A DNA stretch of 24,814 nucleotides from JAJCYE01 sp036260105 (GTDB lineage Bacteria > Actinomycetota > CADDZG01 > JAHWKV01), in contig DATAAN010000128.1 in assembly GCA_036260105.1 (NCBI GenBank), forward strand, positions 1 to 24,814, in the 5' to 3' direction. A program made the translations under genes and the position numbers. The notes below the pieces were generated by a model, which ran no database searches, had not been told where the DNA came from, and saw only the letters and a list, made by a program, of their open reading frames with translations. How positions within the stretch are numbered: the first letter of the stretch is position 1; every line of letters starts with the position of its first letter. This document shows positions 21,837 through 24,814 of the stretch, piece by piece.

Positions 21837-23393
21837 ATGAACTTGGTGGATGAGTGGGGAATCACTCTGGCGGTGTTCCTGCCCCTGCTCGGGGCTCTGG
21901 TGATCGCTCTGACCCCCAAGGGCATGGAAGGCGTCCAGAAGTTGCTGGCGCTGGTGAGCTCGGGCGCGGCACTGGTCGTCGGGCTTATGGTGACCTTCGC
22001 CTTCAACCACGGCGAAGGCGGCTTGCAGTTCGAGACGAGCGTCCCGTGGATTCCGGCGATCGACGCCAACTACCACGTCGGCATCGACGGCATCTCATTG
22101 CCGCTCATCGTGCTGAGCCTGTTGGTCACCTTCCTGTGTGTGATCTACGCCTACTGGCACATCCCCGAACCCGGCAACGCCAAGGCTTTCTTCGCCCTCA
22201 TCCTGCTGCTGGAGACGGGGATGAACGGGTCGTTCATCGCCCTGGACCTGGTGCTGTTCTTCGTCTTCTGGGAGCTGGTGCTGGTCCCGATGTACTTCCT
22301 CATCGGCATCTGGGGGGGCGAGAACCGCCAGTACGCCGCCATCAAGTTCTTCCTGTACACCCTCTTCGGAAGCATCTTCATGCTGCTCGGGTTTCTGGCG
22401 CTGTACTTCCAGTCGGATCCGCACACCTTCGACATGATCCGGCTGCAGCAGGCCGGCGTGCTGAACCTGCCGGTCGGCCTCGCCAACCTGATCTTCGCCG
22501 GGATGGCGCTCGGCTTCGCCGTGAAGGTGCCGATGTGGCCGTTCCACACCTGGCTCCCCGACGCCCACACCCAGGCGCCGACCATCGGAAGCGTCCTCCT
22601 GGCGGCGGTCCTACTGAAGATGGGCACCTACGGCTTCATGCGGATTGCCATCCCGATCCTGCCCGGGCCGGCCCAGACCTTCGCTCCGGTCATCGCGATA
22701 CTGGCGGCGATAGCGATCGTCTACGGCGCCCTCTGCTGCCTGGCGCAGACCAACCTGAAGCGCATGATCGCTTTCTCGTCGGTCGGCCACATGGGCTTCG
22801 TGATGCTCGGCATTGCGACGCTCACACCCGAGGGGTTCAACGCCGCGGTCTTCGGCATGATCGCCCACGGCGTGGTTACCGGCATGCTGTTCTTCCTCGC
22901 CGGTTCGATCAAGGAGCGCTACCACACCTACGAGATGCCGGAGCTCGCCGGCATGGGTCTTCGGATCCCCCGGATGGCCGGCCTGCTGGCCTTCTGTGCG
23001 ATCGCCTCCCTCGGCCTCCCCGGGCTGGCCGGCTTGTGGGGTGAGGTCATGGCGTTGCTGGCGTCCTATCGGCCCCTCGAGGGCCTGGACACGACGGTCT
23101 TCCGCACCGCGATGGTCATCGGAGGCATCGGTACCGTCCTCACGGCCGGCTACTTCCTCTGGATGCTTCAGCGGGTCAACATGGGGACTCCCCGGGACGA
23201 CGGCCACCACGGACGGCTGGCCGACGTGGAGCGGCTGGAGGCGGCGGCATGGATCCCGCTTCTCGCACTGATCCTGATCCTCGGTCTCTACCCCCGCCTG
23301 ATCATGGACACCACCACCAGCTCGGTCACCCGGCTGACGGAGACGGTTGCCGGTGAGCGGCAGGCCCAGGTAGCGCAGGTCGCGGACCACTGA
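21837..23393 (+). CDS. nuoM: NADH-quinone oxidoreductase subunit M
   Basis: A 518-residue antiporter-like pump subunit with FFVFWELVLVPMYFLIG, including the key Glu146. It also has KVPMWPFHTWLPDAHTQAPT (from about residue 230) and FSSVGHMGFVMLG, all diagnostic for NuoM. The start has GGAGGA 3 nt before the ATG, 25 bp after nuoL. The stop TGA shares one base with the nuoN ATG (TGATG), so nuoM and nuoN are coupled. Length is normal (~500). Confidence 0.96.
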   Translation: MNLVDEWGITLAVFLPLLGALVIALTPKGMEGVQKLLALVSSGAALVVGLMVTFAFNHGEGGLQFETSVPWIPAIDANYHVGIDGISLPLIVLSLLVTFLCVIYAYWHIPEPGNAKAFFALILLLETGMNGSFIALDLVLFFVFWELVLVPMYFLIGIWGGENRQYAAIKFFLYTLFGSIFMLLGFLALYFQSDPHTFDMIRLQQAGVLNLPVGLANLIFAGMALGFAVKVPMWPFHTWLPDAHTQAPTIGSVLLAAVLLKMGTYGFMRIAIPILPGPAQTFAPVIAILAAIAIVYGALCCLAQTNLKRMIAFSSVGHMGFVMLGIATLTPEGFNAAVFGMIAHGVVTGMLFFLAGSIKERYHTYEMPELAGMGLRIPRMAGLLAFCAIASLGLPGLAGLWGEVMALLASYRPLEGLDTTVFRTAMVIGGIGTVLTAGYFLWMLQRVNMGTPRDDGHHGRLADVERLEAAAWIPLLALILILGLYPRLIMDTTTSSVTRLTETVAGERQAQVAQVADH

Positions 23394-24814
23394 TGGACAT
23401 CGACCTCGTAGCTCTCCTTCCGGAGATCATTCTGGCCACCGTCGCCTGCGCTGTGATGACCATCGACCTGTTCCTGGAGCCGGAGAAGCGGCGGATAGCG
23501 TTTCCGCTGTCGGTGCTCGGCATCCTGGCCACACTGGCGGCGGTCCTGAACCTGTTCGGGGACAACATCTCCACGCTGAACGGCATGTTCGTGGTGGACC
23601 GCTTCGCCGTCGTCTTCAAGCTGGTGTTCTGTGTGGCGGCGCTTCTGGTCTTCGCCGTCTCGGAAGCGTTCATCGAGGACGACCGCACCGTTCCGCACGG
23701 CGAGTACTACACGATGATGCTGTTTTCGCTGCTTGGCATGCTGACGATTGCCTCCAGCCGTGACCTCATCGCGATCTTCGTCGCCCTGGAGATGATCTCG
23801 CTTCCGGCCTTCATCCTGGCCGGCATTCGCAAGCACGACATCCGCTCCAACGAGGCAGCCCTGAAATTCTTCCTCTTCGGCGTCCTCTCCACGGCTCTCA
23901 TGCTGTTCGGCATGTCGCTTTTCTACGGGATCACCGGGGCCACGAACCTCGCCGACGTCGCCGACGGGCTCTCCGGCCGCTCGGGCATAGAGGACATCTC
24001 TTTGCTCGCGATCCTGTTCCTCATCGTCGGCTTCGGCTTCAAGGTCTCCGCCTTCCCCTTCCAGTGGTGGGTTCCGGACACCTACGAGGGGGCGCCTGTG
24101 CCGGTCGCCGCCTTTCTTTCGGTGGCCTCCAAGACGGCGGGGTTCGTCGGCTTGTTCCAGGTGATGTTCCTGGCCCTTGGCCCGCTGGCCGACATCTGGC
24201 GCCCGATCTTCGGCGTAATCGGCGTCATCACGATGACTTTCGGCAACCTGGTGGCACTGCAGCAGAAGCAGATCGTCCGGCTGCTGGCCTACTCGTCCAT
24301 CGCCCAGGCGGGCTACATGATGATCCCTCTGGGGGTCGCCAGCGCCACCAGTGAGTCTCTGAACACCCAGATAGTCTTCGCTGCGGTCGTCTACCTGCTC
24401 ATCTACGCCTTCATGGAGACCGGCGCCTTTGCCTGCGCCACCGCGTTCGCCCGCCGGGGCGGAAGCTACCGCATCGACGACTACTCCGGGATGTTCGCCC
24501 GGGCACCCGGGCTCTCGGTGGCGATGGCGATCTTCCTGCTGTCTCTCGCCGGCGTCCTGCCGTTCGCCGGCTTCTGGGCCAAGTTCATGGTGTTCCGGGT
24601 GCTGATCGACGGCAACGGGCTGTGGCTGGCCATCGCCATGGCCGTGAACACCGTGATCTCGCTGTTCTTCTACGCCGCGGTGGTGAAGCGTATGTTCATG
24701 GACCAGACGGAGTCGACGGCCGAGGTGACTCTGCCGACGCCGCTCAGCGCAGCGATAGGGGTTGCAGCCGTCGTGGTGCTTGTGGGCGGTCTGGCGCCGG
24801 CCTTCTTCACCGAC
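23393..24814 (+). CDS. nuoN: NADH-quinone oxidoreductase subunit N, 3' end outside window
   Basis: 474 codons are visible with no stop before the window edge, close to a whole NuoN (~480-520), so only a short C-terminal part is missing. Seen: FVALEMISLPAFIL with the key Glu, LKFFLFGVLSTALMLFG, the pump motif KVSAFPFQWWVPDTYEGAP (from Lys217), YSSIAQAGYMMI, and LAGVLPFAGFWAKF near the end. The start shares its A with the TGA of nuoM. It is the last membrane pump subunit in standard nuo order. Confidence 0.95.
   Translation, partial: MDIDLVALLPEIILATVACAVMTIDLFLEPEKRRIAFPLSVLGILATLAAVLNLFGDNISTLNGMFVVDRFAVVFKLVFCVAALLVFAVSEAFIEDDRTVPHGEYYTMMLFSLLGMLTIASSRDLIAIFVALEMISLPAFILAGIRKHDIRSNEAALKFFLFGVLSTALMLFGMSLFYGITGATNLADVADGLSGRSGIEDISLLAILFLIVGFGFKVSAFPFQWWVPDTYEGAPVPVAAFLSVASKTAGFVGLFQVMFLALGPLADIWRPIFGVIGVITMTFGNLVALQQKQIVRLLAYSSIAQAGYMMIPLGVASATSESLNTQIVFAAVVYLLIYAFMETGAFACATAFARRGGSYRIDDYSGMFARAPGLSVAMAIFLLSLAGVLPFAGFWAKFMVFRVLIDGNGLWLAIAMAVNTVISLFFYAAVVKRMFMDQTESTAEVTLPTPLSAAIGVAAVVVLVGGLAPAFFTD

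Overview
The window is about 25 kb of high-GC DNA that is almost entirely coding. It carries a respiratory-chain locus from what looks like a deep-branching Actinomycetota-type bacterium. That guess is an inference, resting on: a menaquinone/geranylgeranyl-reductase-type flavoprotein just upstream of nuoA, as in streptomycetes; a NuoD of the kind I associate with actinobacterial nuo clusters that lack nuoEFG; many GTG and TTG starts; and chains of 4-bp ATGA/GTGA overlaps. No 16S rRNA gene or other taxonomic marker is present, and I see no tRNA, insertion sequence or CRISPR array.

Region 1 (1-5115, minus strand) is a cytochrome bc (menaquinol:cytochrome c oxidoreductase) operon with a b6f-like split cytochrome b. 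In transcription order it encodes a small two-helix membrane protein, a 2[4Fe-4S] ferredoxin, cytochrome b6-type subunit, subunit-IV-type subunit with a long Ala/Pro N-terminal extension, Rieske protein, membrane-anchored diheme cytochrome c, and a membrane protein with a lipoyl/biotinyl-like domain that runs off the left edge. A perfect TATAAT box lies just before the operon.

Region 2 (5162-11787, minus strand) is a System I cytochrome c maturation operon in the order ccmE-ccmF-ccmH-(CcmI-N-like)-(secreted membrane-anchored protein)-ccmA-ccmB-ccmC-ccmD. From ccmF to ccmC every junction is a 4-bp stop/start overlap. CcmE has Cys in place of the heme-binding His, and CcmH has a widely spaced Cys pair instead of CxxC. 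These genes make the c-type hemes needed by the diheme cytochrome of region 1.

Region 3 (11901-14465, plus strand) holds a small VOC-fold protein, the FAD-dependent geranylgeranyl/menaquinone reductase-like protein and an unrecognised 199-residue protein. It is divergent from the ccm operon.

Region 4 (14647-24814, plus strand) is a complex I operon, nuoA-B-C-D-H-I-J-K-L-M-N, with nuoN cut by the window end. The NADH-input genes nuoE, nuoF and nuoG are missing, and nuoD abuts nuoH with a GTGA overlap, so this encodes an 11-subunit type complex whose electron donor is not encoded here.

Together the genes describe a menaquinone-based chain: complex I reduces menaquinone, the reductase may tune its isoprenoid tail, the bc complex oxidises it, and the Ccm system builds the cytochrome c. 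The most interesting feature is the combination of a cytoplasmic ferredoxin co-encoded with a b6-type cytochrome that keeps the heme c_n/c_i cysteine, beside a complex I lacking its NADH module.
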